A stretch of 64,000 nt of DNA, taken from contig BTPG01000003.1 in assembly GCA_036245525.1 (NCBI GenBank), positions 210,808,070 through 210,872,069 on the forward strand, in the 5' to 3' direction. Position numbers and translations under genes: made by a program. The DNA is from Semisulcospira habei. Taxonomy: Eukaryota; Mollusca; Gastropoda; Semisulcospiridae. Of the stretch, positions 32,692-44,362 are shown piece by piece. Under the pieces are notes generated by a model. That model was not told where the DNA came from and ran no database searches. It saw nothing but the letters and a program-made list of their open reading frames with translations. The number at the start of each line of letters is the position of its first letter. Position 1 is the stretch's first letter.

Positions 32692-33795
32692 CTAGGTGGG
32701 CCTGATGGGCGGCTCTTTTTTTTTTTTTGCTAGGTGTTCCTGGATCTCTACATCGTTTTCGTCAAACCAGTCTTTGTTCTTCTTTCTGGCGAAACCCAAG
32801 ACTTCTGCAGAGGATTTTGCAATAGCAGTTTTCAGTTGTTCCCAAAGTGTTTCAGGGGAGGAGTCTACTGGGTCCGCTGTGTCTTTGAGCCTGCGCTGTA
32901 AATCTGTCTGAAAGGCAGCTTTCACATCGTCACGCTGAAGGCTGGCAACGTCAAGCTTTTTCTTGGGGGGCCCCCATTTCTTGGGTTTTGGCTTGAAGTG
33001 GAGCCTGAGTTTGCAGCGGACAAGGCGGTGGTCAGTGTGGCACTCTGCGCTGGGCATCACTCTGGTGAGGAGGACGTCACTGCGGTCCCTCTGACGCACT
33101 AGGACATAGTCGATAAGGTGCCAGTGTTTTGAGCGAGGATGCATCCAGGTGGTCTTTCGACTGTCCTTTTGCTGAAAAGTAGTGTTGGTGATGACCAGTT
33201 GCTGCTCCGCACAGAACTCCAACAGTAGGCGGCCATTTTCATTGCAGTTCCCCACGCCATGCTTGCCGAGGACTCCTTTCCAGGCTTCAGAGTCCTGGCC
33301 CACTCTGGCGTTGAAGTCGCCAAGGATGATGACTTTGTCATCTGCAGGGGTACTCTGTAGGAGGCTGCGCAGGTCAGTGTAAAACTTGTCCTTTTCAGCA
33401 GGCTCTGCCAGGAGGGTTGGGGAGTACACACTGAGAAGGGTGACGTGCTGCTGGTGTCTCAGTGGGAGGCGCATGGACATGATGCGGTCTGAGTGGCCCG
33501 TTGGTAGGTTTTCCAGCTTAGTCGCAATAGATGTCTTGACCATGAAACCCACGCCTGAAAGCCGTCTTTCTGATGCAGGCCTGCCTGACCAGTAGAGGGT
33601 GTACCCAGCACCAAGTTCTTGGAGGCTGCCTTCGTCCGGAAGGCGTACTTCGCTGAGAGCGGCGATGTAGATGTTTAACCTCCGCAATTCATGGGCAATG
33701 AGGGCGGAGCGACGTTCAGGGCGTCCGCTGTCTGCTTTGTCGAGCATGGTTCGGACGTTCCAGCATGCTACGTTGAGTCCGGTCGTGGTCGTCAT
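32692..33795 (-). CDS. LINE AP-like endonuclease ORF (copy 1)
   Basis: 367 codons from ATG at 33795. Exonuclease/endonuclease/phosphatase motifs are VACWNVRTM, AALSEVRLPDEG, VTLLSVYSP, VIILGDFNARVGQD, IDYVLVRQRD and a final ECHTDHRLVRCKLRL carrying the catalytic His. The enzyme nicks target DNA to prime reverse transcription. The ORF ends prematurely in a lysine-rich run (KKKKEPPIRPT) where the A-run has slipped. Copy 2 reads through this point in frame, so copy 1 is a single-site frameshift mutant. Confidence 0.88.
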   Translation of the reverse strand: MTTTTGLNVACWNVRTMLDKADSGRPERRSALIAHELRRLNIYIAALSEVRLPDEGSLQELGAGYTLYWSGRPASERRLSGVGFMVKTSIATKLENLPTGHSDRIMSMRLPLRHQQHVTLLSVYSPTLLAEPAEKDKFYTDLRSLLQSTPADDKVIILGDFNARVGQDSEAWKGVLGKHGVGNCNENGRLLLEFCAEQQLVITNTTFQQKDSRKTTWMHPRSKHWHLIDYVLVRQRDRSDVLLTRVMPSAECHTDHRLVRCKLRLHFKPKPKKWGPPKKKLDVASLQRDDVKAAFQTDLQRRLKDTADPVDSSPETLWEQLKTAIAKSSAEVLGFARKKNKDWFDENDVEIQEHLAKKKKEPPIRPT

Positions 33796-34472
33796 GAGAG
33801 TGCATCCGTTATTCTTTCTTGTTTTTTGACCGCAGGAGAAGATGCCCGTTGACCGCGGCTAGCCAACTGGGGTTGCGAGGGGACGAGCTTTGGTTAGGCC
33901 ACCTTTTCTAGGCCCCTCTCCGTGTGGAGCAAGCAGTGCTGTCCCTAGAGAAGGCTGCTTGGTCGTTCAGGGTGTGCCGAGTGATGTTGTCATCCCCAGG
34001 TCAACATCAGGCAACCAATATCCTGAACCGCCTGCATGCAGGTTTGAGACTGCGGCTTCCAGTGACATCTTTCACCTGCCGTTTCGCCCCTCGCCCGTCG
34101 CTACAGGACTTGGAATGGTCAGTGTCATGGTCCGTGGACGTTTCCTAAAGCCTGCGCGGTGGAGCGTTTTGGTGGAGTGCAGTGTGCGCAGTACTGGCCC
34201 CACCCTTTAAACCCTTGGTTCATCTGCCATGGCCTAGCAAGCTGGGACGATGGCATCGAGGTCCTCGGGTCGTAGGTTTTATATCAGACTGTCCTTGTCC
34301 TAGTCTCTGGCTCAAAAGCCTTCCCCGGAGACACGGGGGCTTTGATGTCAGGGATTTCCTCCCTTAGCCTTTCCGCAGCCAAGCGGCCAGGCCTGCAAGG
34401 CAGCAGGCGACTCGTGGAGGGCGGGGTCGTCTATGTCCCGTGCAGATGTGAACATCTGCCCACTGCCCAGAT
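33796..34472 (-). promoter_or_regulatory. LINE 5' UTR, copy 1
   Basis: GC-rich non-coding leader containing two short near-palindromes (GGTCAACATC..., CATGGCCTAGCAAGC). It matches 62808-63418 of copy 2, and a 260-base part of it is also present alone at 38241-38508. An internal promoter is expected here for non-LTR elements, but none can be defined by eye. Confidence 0.6.
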
Positions 34473-34482
34473 ATCCGCACTT

Positions 34483-34755
34483 ATTGATAATATAATGACA
34501 CCACTCATAGCCTAACAGGTTGCGCGTTCAGTTATACTCGCGCGGACCCCAGTGTCAGTCAAATCTGAACGCAGCCGTGGTTAAGCGCGCCAACTCATCA
34601 CTAAAACAGAACAACTGACACTGTTAAGGTTCGCGCGGTGGCGTAAGAATAATGCGTCTCGGACACAGATGCACTGCATTAGAGTGCATCTGCCTACCCC
34701 TTCGTAACATTTTTAGTTGTCATTTTGAGTTTTAAAACGGGAGCCCCGGCCTTTC
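34483..34755. other. Unassigned DNA between LINE copy 1 and repeat copy C
   Basis: No gene seen; CpG-containing unique-looking sequence. Confidence 0.35.
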
Positions 34756-35445
34756 CAAGGGCTCGTCCGAATTAGCATGCATAGGAAGGTCTTACCATCA
34801 GGTGTCTCTGTACCAAGTGTGGGGTTACAATTGTGAATAATATTTGAGAAAAACACCTCTGTGGGAAAAAATATGGCTATTTTGCACCTATTTCCCGGTT
34901 TGTTGACCTTTCCGAGGGGTCAACGAAATTAGTATGCATAGAAAGGTCATACCAGCAGGTATCTTTGTACAAAGTCTGGGTGTGAAGTTGGGAATAATAT
35001 TTGAGAAAACATTTTTTGGTCAAAATATGGCCATTTGTCACCTATTTCCTGATCCCCTGTGACCTTGAACTTTGCAAAGTCTCCAAGAAAATGCCAATGT
35101 TAAAGTTTATCACAGACGACGGTGGACAGATGACCACTGGCCCAAAACATAGACACACTTTTTCTTCGCACGTAAGCGCGACATGGAAGCTTAGCGACAG
35201 CGGGCTAAAAGCAACAGCAGCATGCCAAAATGTATTGCTCAGTCGAGTGATTCAGAGGCTATTTTGGTGATGGGGTCTTGGTTTTACCTAAGTGATGGGG
35301 GCGTGTTTTTTTTTTTTTTTTTTTGTTTGTTTTGTTTTTTTTTTTTTTTTGTTTTTTTTTACTGCACTACAAATCAAAACATGGGTGTCAAATTGCTTTG
35401 TCACGTTGCTATATGAAAACACACAAAGCACGCCCCATCACTAAA

Positions 35446-36475
35446 TGTTACGTGTTGAGTCGTAGTCTTAGTATGATATCACACCAGACGCACGCACGTA
35501 AGGTTCTTTTTAAAGAAACTTCACTCAGCTGCAACCCGTCACACGTGGCTTAAGGATGTAGACTACACTGGAGTAACAGTTCCAACAATATTTTACTTCA
35601 GCGATGCGATCTCCACACAATGCATTCCCAAATGCACCAACACTGATACAATGTCTTCTCTGCGAAAATGTCAACACAGGCAACACAATGCGTTTCTCAC
35701 ACAACGTACATCACCGTTACGCTGCGTCTCACAATGTACACCCTATACGGGCCACGTACCTATGATAAACTGTGTGTCCCTACAACTGACAATGTATGAC
35801 GATGTACGAACGTGTTTCCCAGCACAAACTTTTATAGTACAACAGCTTTCCAGAACAATCTAACAAAATCACACAACACAACCAATCAGAACGGAACACG
35901 TAACCGAAAATCATAAATATTACCGAAAAAGAACTTTCTAGAATAAACTACAGTGGTTTACAAAATTCGACTGCTCATTTCAACCCCAGTTCCCAGGCTG
36001 TAATGACGTCACACAAAAGTATGGCAGACAGTTCACGACCTTGCCGATATTTTCTAAAAGTATCATGATCTTTCACAACACACACTGACCGGCTGCCCAT
36101 TTCACGCGTACAGAAAACAACTATGACTAAAATTAGAGCGGCTCTACTACTGTGTTGCAAAATGTTGCCTACACTTTGATGTCACACATGCGAGGTCACT
36201 AGACAGCGCAACCTTGCTCGAACGTTCTGGTTTATTCTCAGGGAATCTACGCATAACCAAAACTCACCGCTCTTCTCCGTGTGACTTTTCTAGAATCTTC
36301 CGGACTAATCTTAACGTATCATAACAAAGCCAATTCTGCTCTCTGCGCGAAAGATAGAGAATCTTACTGAAAAGGTACGTGATACGTAACCACGATAGCT
36401 CAAATAAATATCGGATCGTTTCCTACGATTAATACACACATGCTCTCACAGAACAACACAACCACAATCGTAACA
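35446..36475 (-). mobile_element. Solo LTR (copy 1, 1030 bp)
   Basis: It starts TGTTACGTGTTGAGTCG and ends CACAATCGTAACA, giving the TG...CA and TGTTAC...GTAACA ends of an LTR. Flanks are CTAAA and CTGTA, a diverged 5-bp duplication. The uninterrupted paralogous site in copy A near 7183-7200 (CATCACTGTACAATAG) shows the empty target. On the minus strand a TATAAAAG box lies near 35836-35829. No internal retroviral sequence adjoins it. Confidence 0.85.
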
Positions 36476-38240
36476 CTGTACAATAGCCCCTGAACCGCTC
36501 CACTTCACGTTACAATTTTGTCGCCCCGCTGCTTCCACATCAGGCTTATGGGAACACTACCTCTTTATTACTATGTTCTCGAGTTTTGTCGCTGTCACTT
36601 TGTTGTCACTGCCCCACTGCTGTTGTGTCCCAACATGTAGACACAGCTTAAGTCTGCAGTTGAATAGCCAGGTCTAAAGCCTGCGTGTCCTTCTCCTAAT
36701 ATATGGATATGCATCAGCTCAGGCAGTAAGGCACAGGCTTTTGCTGCTTTGCGAAGGATGTGACTGTCAAAGTCCTTGACATGTGGCGAGCCTGGTGGAT
36801 GGACATCAAAATAACAGGACATCTGCCCTTCTACACAGGACAATCAGTTCACTTCCTTCGCCTTTTCGTCGGTTGGCCATCCCAGAGAGAAGTACACGCT
36901 GATCTCTTCTTTCCTCATCTTTCGCAGCACTTTCAACAATGTGGCTATTGAAACCTGCAAAAGACAATTTAGATTTTTTTTTAAATGCACATCATGCGTT
37001 TGTATTTTTTTAAAAGAATATACATGCATAATATGACAGTAGTCAGAGCAAGAACAAGAAAGGCAATGTCCTTATGGAGCACGTGTATGACCAATCCACT
37101 AAATACATCTGACCTTTGTTACCTTGACTTCTCCAACAGGTCTCCGAAAATGTCTAAACATAAGTATAGGGTTTGCTTTTGTACCAGCGAAGCCTGAATT
37201 TTCTCAAAATGCCTACATTTTTCACAACTTTGTCAACCCTCTGTGACCCTTGACCTCTGTGAGGGTCCGGTTAAAGTAGTATGGACAGAAAGGTGTTATC
37301 ATCAGCTGCCTTTATGCCAAATGATATTGAAACGTTTGCAAAAACTTTGATAAAAACTACAATTCTATCAAAAACTGGCATTTTTCACACTCTTGCCAGC
37401 CTTCTGTGACCCCTGAGCTTTCCGAGGGGTCATCCAAATTAAGGCCTTATCATGTGGTATCCCCATACCTAGTTTGAGTTTGAAGTTGAAAATAATACTT
37501 GAGCAAATACAGTATTTGTCAAAATATTATGGCTTTTTTTAACCCCTTTCCTGACTCCCCATGACCCTTGACGTTTGTGTGAGAACCAGTAAATTTGTAC
37601 GCATAGAAAGTTATTTCCATCAGGCATCTCCATACCACACCTGGGTTTGAAGTTGAAAGTAATATTTGAGGAGAAACAATTTGTGTCAAAATCTGGCCAT
37701 TTTTACACCTTCTGGGCCCCTCTGTGACCCCGACCTTTGAGAGGTCACAGAAAATGGTATGTTTTGAAAGATTTTACTACAAGGTACCCATGTGCCAAGT
37801 TTGAAGTCCCAGGCTTGAATAGTCTCTGAGAAAATGCCAATGTTAAAGTTTACCACAGATGACAGACACGACTGACGGCCCATTACAAAGACTTACTTTT
37901 GTTATCGCACGTGAGCCAAAAATGAGACGCCATTAAGCTTAAAATGACCACAATGGGTGTATACATTTCTAGAATCAGCATCAAAATGTAACTTGCAGAA
38001 AATGTTTCAAGTAGGACACAACGCATTAATGTATTGCTGTTTAGCAACAGCACACACTGGACAAAAGGGGTAGTATTCAGTGTTTTATAGTCCTTCTGTG
38101 TGCACTAAGTGCTTATAAAGAACGACAGTATTTGCAGAATTGCCCAAGTCTCTAGTTTCCAAATCAAATGCAATATAGGACCACTTGTTGACAGCAAGTG
38201 ATTTTAGCATTCGGTGTTGTAGAGAATTGATGACCAATAA

Positions 38241-38508
38241 AAAACCGTGGGCGTTTCCTAAAGCCTGCGCGGTGGAGCTTTTTGGTGGAGTGCAGTGTGC
38301 GCAGTACTGGCCCCACCCTTTAAACCCCTGGTTCGTCTGCCATGGCCTAGCACGCTAGGACGGTGGCATCGAGGTCCTCGGGTCGTAGGTTTTATATCAG
38401 ACTGTCCTTGTCCTAGTCTCTGGCTCAAAAACCTTCCCCGGAGACACGGGGGCTTTGATGTTAGGGTTTTACTCCCTTAGCCTTTCCGCAGCCAAGCGGC
38501 CAGTCCTA
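38241..38508 (-). mobile_element. 268-bp segment of zinc-finger LINE 5' UTR inserted with its own 12-bp duplication
   Basis: GATGACCAATAA flanks the segment at 38229-38240 and 38509-38520; the uninterrupted RTE at 23391-23430 (complement) has this sequence once. The segment itself matches 34133-34401 of LINE copy 1 and 63142-63410 of copy 2. It therefore looks like an independently mobile unit, not a LINE truncated in the usual 5' way. Confidence 0.75.
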
Positions 38509-39180
38509 GATGACCAATAACAACAGTGGCATTGGCACTGACGTCATGACTGGAAGCCAAAAACTGAAAACCGTTAATAAATTCAAATACTTAGGATACA
38601 TTGTGACAGATGACGGATAAAAACCAGAAATACTGTCCAGAATTGCGCAGACAGCAACATCACTGACAGGATTGAAGATCATATGGAAAGACAGAAATAT
38701 CACACTCTGCTCCAAGATCAGACTGATGTGCTCCTTAGTCATCTCAGTGTTCTTGTATGCCTGTGAGTCATGGACCCTCACAGCAGTCCTTGAAAAGAGA
38801 ATACAAGCCACTGAAATGAGATGTTTTCGAAGGCTGCTTGTCATTTCATACAGGGATCACATCACAAACGAGGACGTGGGAAGCAGAATCAGGCAAGCCA
38901 TCCGGCCCTGTGAAGACCTATTAGCCATTGTGAAAAAAACGCAAACGGAAGTGGTATGGGCATGTCACGCGATCAGCAGGGCTTGCCAAAACAATCCTGC
39001 AAGGCACTGTGCAAGGAGAACGAAGAAGAAGAAGACATAGGTAAAGATGGGAGGACAATATCTCAGAGTGGACAGGACTGAAGCTGGGCAATACACTAAG
39101 AATGGCAGAGAACAGAGAGGAATGGAGGGAGCTGGTTGCCAAGTCATCAGTGGTGTCCCAACGGTCGGCAAGACTACGGG

Positions 39181-39182
39181 AT

Positions 39183-39225
<43 letters not shown>

Positions 39226-39232
39226 CATACAT

Positions 39233-39272
<40 letters not shown>

Positions 39273-39385
39273 ACATACATACACACACACACACACATAC
39301 ATACATACATACATACATACATACATCATACATCATACATACATACATACATACATACATACATACATACATACATACATAGATA
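39181..39385. repeat. (GATA)n / (CATA)n microsatellite, RTE tail
   Basis: Nine or more GATA units are followed by CATA and CACA blocks. It begins exactly at the RTE 3' end GGGATATAGATAG, so it is a tail that expanded after insertion. Confidence 0.92.
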
Positions 39386-40720
39386 GTTGTAGAGAATGTT
39401 GGTACTAGTCGTAGTATCCACACCATCTTCAAAATAAAAGAACGCATTACAGCCTGAGGTGTTTATTCACACCACAGCTGTGTTTTGTTCTGAACCTGAT
39501 TCTAGTCACAAATCTACTGATATGATTTACCTTGAGTCCGGGAGAATACGTGTCGCCTTAACCACTGGAACTGACACTGCCTGCTTTCAGCTGTGGCCTT
39601 CTCCTTTTGAGCAAACATGACCTGGCTAGCTCCCGCCTCTTCTTGGTGTCGGCGCCATACTTCTGTGCTTGGTTGCAAGTATGCCCTCTGGGCGAGAATC
39701 CGCAGTGAGACATCAACAGCAGCATTTACCTGAAATGAAAAAAAAAATGTTTATTACTGTGTTGTTCGGCAGCATGACAGTTTCACTTCTGATCTTATTT
39801 CAGGGTGGTTCGGTTCCAAACTCCCCAAAAAGGTACTTTATTATAGCATTATAAACAATTCGGGGCCGGGCCAGGACGGGGGGGGGGGGGGGGGGACACA
39901 CCCCCCTCTGCCTCTACGTTAATATACGCATTGCTACCTTCAAAACTAATGTGAAAATAATAAACTGTGAACGCCACAAACAACAAACAACAATGGCGAA
40001 GGCTGAATCGCTTACGTGCATAACTGATTCACATATAATCTTAACTGTGTGACCTTTCCAAAAGGTGACTGAAATTTAAGTGTCATGAGTCTCAGCATAA
40101 GTAAAGTGCTGGCTTTTGTACTAGTTGTGAATAGTATTTGAGAAAAAAACATCTTTTGGTTAAAACATGGCTATTTTTACCCTTTCCTGATCTCTCGTGA
40201 CCCTTGGCCTTTATCTCAAATTGGTATGTTTAGAAAGGTCTTGCAACAAAGTATCCTTGGGCCACGTTTGAAGACTGTCTTGAATAGTCTATCGATAAAT
40301 TGAGCTTGCTTGCAATACGACCTGCCGTACGGTTTATTCGGTGAAGTCCATCTCAGGTTTCAGACGCAAGATAGCGGTATCTAAAAGGTCAGAAAAAGAT
40401 GCGCGAAAGAGGTGTGTCAAACCACCTTAAGGCGCCGCGAACTGAACCCAACACGCATACTCACCTGAAACAGGCGCAAAACACAAACACGGAACATTCA
40501 CTTTGTGTAAAGGGTCATCGCAGCGATTGAAGTCTCTAAAATTCTGATGGCTTTTATTTAAAGACTATAAAGTGTGTGTATGCGTGGAGGTGGGTGGGGG
40601 CGAGGGGATGGGGGAGTGGTGGAAGAGCTGGAGAAAGACCCCAGGATGGTCCGCTGGATTAAACAGCGACTGCAGAGGATAAACGTCCCACTGCCGAAGT
40701 GGAATCAAACTACTCACCTT

Positions 40721-40800
40721 AACTCGTTTAGCCCTGACGCACTACAGCAGGAGATGGGTCGACCATGATAATTCAAGGGTAGTTCCAGATTAGCTTGGCC
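40721..40800. repeat. Half copy of hairpin family H2
   Basis: TTAACTCGTTTAGCCCTGAC, then ACTACAGCAGGAGATGG and ATGATAATTCAAGGGTAGT match the left arm of the element at 53537; the right arm is absent. Confidence 0.6.
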
Positions 40801-41872
40801 TGTCGTAAGCAAAAGTAAACAAACATAATATCACAATATAGAATCACAAATATTAGTAACAATTATATGGACAACTACAAAATCACAAACAAAATGCAAC
40901 AATAAGTTGTGAAATTAAATATTGCATAACATCCACTACTAAATTACCAACATGGCCTTAATTTAAATTACTATTAAAAGTTAAATAAACTCACGACTAA
41001 AAATAATACGTTAATAATACATTTGACACCAACTTCATTCCCACCATCAGACAATGGCAAACGTAGTGTAAGACTTTGAAAAGATAAGAAGATATGCTAC
41101 CGCTAGAAAATGTGTCGCCACTAAAACAAAGAAAGGTACTCACAAACCAGATAGATGAGGCTAGCGTTGGTAGAACAGTACACATACCAAGGGGAATTAC
41201 TCAGCGCTGGACATACACACAGTTAGATCTCCTGCCCCCTTAAATCAGGCACCCAATCGCCAGCCCACAGGTCACGTTATATATTCAAATGAGGTAGGTG
41301 AGGCAGTAAGAGGACCGGTGTTTGAAAAACAAATCTTTTGCCTTCTTTGGCATTTTGTTCAGAGGCAGCATGCTGGAATTTGCTTAAAATCTCTTGATAA
41401 ATGAGTAGAGACATGTTTGGTGCTTTGATTCATACCAACCTTGGCTTAACCAGCGGACTCTTTTTGTCCTAGTTTGAGTTGCCAAGCGGATGATGATTTG
41501 AGGTATGTACCAGTTTTGGCTGCGCTTGGATGTAGGGTTGGTACATAATCATGTTGATAGCCAGGAAATGAGACTGGTGATGTCCTTATTTCTTTTGGAT
41601 TTTGTGCATGGCATATGTGCAGCACGTGGTCGGTAGTGTTGGTTAGGGGATTTAAAAATTAGGGGATGACTGGGACAGACTAAGGCTAGGGCATTTTAAC
41701 AGATGGGACTGCAGGGGAGGCCCATTGTGTACTATGGCCCACAGAAAAATACGCAGGTAAAGAACAAGACAATCATATACATTCCTTATAAAGATATCAC
41801 AAAGCACGCACACACATGCACCCACATAAATTGACACTACTTACAAAGACTGTGACTTGCATGCACAAACCG

Positions 41873-41985
41873 GCCGTCAGTCCCAGTGCGCAAAAGGCCA
41901 TCGGCCCGACGTCGACCGCAGTTGGCCCGTGCACGGCCGTGCGCGGGCCAACGGCGGTCGACGTTGGCCCCATTGCCTTTGTGAA
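41873..41985. repeat. GC-rich inverted-repeat element, family H3
   Basis: CCCAGTGCGCAAAAGGCCAT on the left and GACGTTGGCCCCATTGCCTT on the right flank the core GTGCACGGCCGTGCGC. The arms carry GTCGACCGCAGTTGGCCC and its inverted GGGCCAACGGCGGTCGAC. Confidence 0.8.
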
Positions 41986-42689
41986 CTGTGATGACAGCGA
42001 GTACACGTGAACATTGGCAATACAGCTCTCAAGAAAGAGCAGACATAATACACTATGACGGCGATCAAAACTTACCGAAATCAGAAACTGGCGAACATGA
42101 GGATTGTTACACGTGAATGTACTCATAATAACTCCTAAGATTGAGCACATTTTGTTATGTTTTCAGCTACAAATTGAATTTTGACCTTTTCTGTGTGGAA
42201 TTCGACAATAATCTGCAACACAATCGAAATAAGTTGGATGTGTTTTGTTGGGTTTCAAAACGCAAGACAAATCAGTAGTGAACATAAAGTTTGTCTCAGA
42301 CGCACATTGATCTCCATTAACTCCTGAACGACAAAATATTTCTGAACTTCAAATTCTTCTAGTCTCACACCATGTCCATCAGGTTTGATCTATACTTAAC
42401 ATGCAGACGCACAGCCGATAAGTTTATTAAAGGGCACAATGCATACATGCTGTGGAAGTAAAAAGTCCTGATGCAAATCTCCATGTTCGCCAAGTTGTAA
42501 ATGCCGATAACTCCGCAACTAATGGAGTAGGAGTACTGTGCATCACTTTGGTTTCAAACGGAGAAAATAAAAAGTTTTAAAAATATCGTTATGCAAATAT
42601 TTAAGCTGATTTCGTTTCCAAACAACAGGTCGTACACAAAGCGTACATAGATGACACTGATATTCGCCATTTTAGTCTTTGGTCTTCAG

Positions 42690-42815
42690 TCAAATATCAT
42701 GGTGTCAAGCTCGATAAGTCTTTGAGTATGCAGGATCACGTAGGTGAAATCTGTCGTGGTGCTTCATACTCTCCGAGGCGCATCGCCTCTGTCCGACACA
42801 GGCCACACGGGCAAT
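42690..42815 (+). mobile_element. Small L2/CR1-like LINE remnant
   Basis: The + strand translates as VKYHGVKLDKSLSMQDHV, then EICRGASYSPRRIASVR, matching the thumb region of element 1 (VRYLGVKIDQTLAMHDQI). Only about 125 bases remain. Confidence 0.65.
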
Positions 42816-43181
42816 TGCTTCCGGTGCATGTAGTAACTTTTCCGCAAGATATAGTTAAAAAATGTCCTCCCTTTTGCAATTGTTTTAGGATGTAAAACTT
42901 CCATTTCTTTTTTTGCTTTATTTGGCGTTTTGAGCAACAAAAGGCACGACAGGTGGTGTGAAAAAGAGCAAAATCTGGGTAATGTTAGTCGACCTAGTGT
43001 GTTCATGGGAGCCTTTTTGGGGCATGTGCACGGTTGTAGCCTTCGCTTGCAGACGACAGTTTTGTCATGGGGTACTTAGTGCATTAGAGTGTTGTGAAAA
43101 ACGCTAACTAGTATTTTTTTTTTTTTTTAAGAATTGCTGAAAATGTTTCTCCTGTGATGTGCTCCGCGTGGATGTTATGAC

Positions 43182-43289
<108 letters not shown>

Positions 43290-43370
43290 TCGGCTTGGTC
43301 ATCTATCCGTCCGCACATTGAACTGAACATGACAGGGGTCGTGCATACACGGACGCATGAGTCAGTGCGG

Positions 43371-43510
<140 letters not shown>

Positions 43511-43967
43511 AGGTGTCATCAATCAGACTCGTCTTGAAACACTGACTTTTTTTTACTTTGTTCTCTTTGCTGATCTGACGTTAAGCCACAAGAGTGGCCG
43601 CGTACCCAGCTAACTCTACACTCACCTACACACGAGAAGAGACATGTTTACAGCACAGCAATAAATTTGTTTCTGTGCTGTTCTTACTCGTTAAGGGTTT
43701 AAACTGAGTGAACTTGTACTGCAGATATCTTATGTTGATCTGCTCGTGACTTAAACAGATGATATAAATCATTTCATCTCTGCATGTTTGGTCAAATACC
43801 ATCATAGCAGTGCACGTGTGAGACGTGTGTTTACGGGACCTCGTATCTTATAATCGACTCGAACTCCTTACTACATGCAGCGCACTTTTGTCTTGTGTCG
43901 ACTTACTTTCTATTGCTCATGTGACTGTCTATATAGACTATAGATTTTACGGGAAAAGTCAACTTAC

Positions 43968-43968
<1 letters not shown>

Positions 43969-44040
<72 letters not shown>
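43969..44040. repeat. (TTA)n microsatellite
   Basis: About 23 TTA units just upstream of the CR1-like LINE. It could be the tail of an older minus-strand LINE, but no adjacent LINE sequence is recognised. Confidence 0.95.
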
Positions 44041-44042
<2 letters not shown>

Positions 44043-44362
44043 ATTTTTCTTTCTTCCCGTTAAAGCGTATCTGAGCAAGTCAGATCAGTGAATATTGGCG
44101 AGTGCTCGTTACATTTTTCCAGCCTCACAAATATTCTCTTATTTGTCTTGGATAACGTAAACGCTTTGTCTAAATAACGTACTCCCCCTCCGCCCCTTTT
44201 CCCCTCTCTTTTCTGTTTAAATTTCGCTTTTTCCGTGAAGTTTGCTGTTTGTTTGCCTTACATTTGTTACTTTTATTACTCGCATACTACTTTTTGTTCC
44301 TGTACTCTACTTCCCCTTAGTTCCATTACTTATTTTTAACGCCAAAATTACCATACAAGATA

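Larger units (their letters stand above)
30526..34482 (-). mobile_element. Nearly complete zinc-finger LINE (copy 1) with 10-bp target-site duplication
   Basis: The element body is 30536-34472 (3.9 kb), flanked by ATCCGCACTT at 30526-30535 and again at 34473-34482. Sense is minus. It has a roughly 680-base GC-rich 5' UTR, an AP-endonuclease ORF, an RT ORF and a 3' end without poly(A) that folds into CTTCG-TTCG-CGAAG. The 5' terminal 66 bases differ from copy 2 at 59527-63731. Clade assignment (RTE-X-like or a related endonuclease-bearing clade) is tentative. Confidence 0.88.
38228..39385 (+). mobile_element. RTE-like LINE, 5' truncated, with 12-bp target-site duplication
   Basis: GTTGTAGAGAAT occurs at 38216-38227 and again at 39386-39397. 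Between them is the 3' part of the same RTE family as 22690-23758, ending GGCAAGACTACGGGATAT and a long (GATA)n(CATA)n tail. The coding remnant (best block 38672-39040: IRLMCSLVISVFLYACESWT, EMRCFRRLLVISYRDHITNE) is broken by stops, including one near 38619, and by a frameshift near 38940. A 268-bp foreign piece sits 13 bases inside its 5' end. Confidence 0.85.
34760..40440. repeat. Long dispersed repeat, copy C, with three insertions
   Basis: Collinear with copy A from 6810 onward but interrupted by a solo LTR (35446-36475) and by the RTE composite (38228-39385). A T-rich run lies at 35306-35360 and a G homopolymer at 39879-39895. The last 150 bases (40288-40440) match 11491-11640, so the repeat extends beyond copy A's end or joins a second repeat. 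Confidence 0.68.
40441..42689. other. Non-coding stretch
   Basis: No exon is supported. It contains a half copy of hairpin family H2 (40721-40800), the inverted partner of the 29580-29730 repeat (41140-41270) and the H3 hairpin at 41873-41985. The rest is unassigned. Confidence 0.4.

Noticed and set aside
33796..34472. HDV-like or hammerhead ribozyme in the LINE 5' UTR
   Set aside because: The leader is GC-rich and structured, and a CTGAT motif is present, but no complete catalytic core could be assembled by eye.
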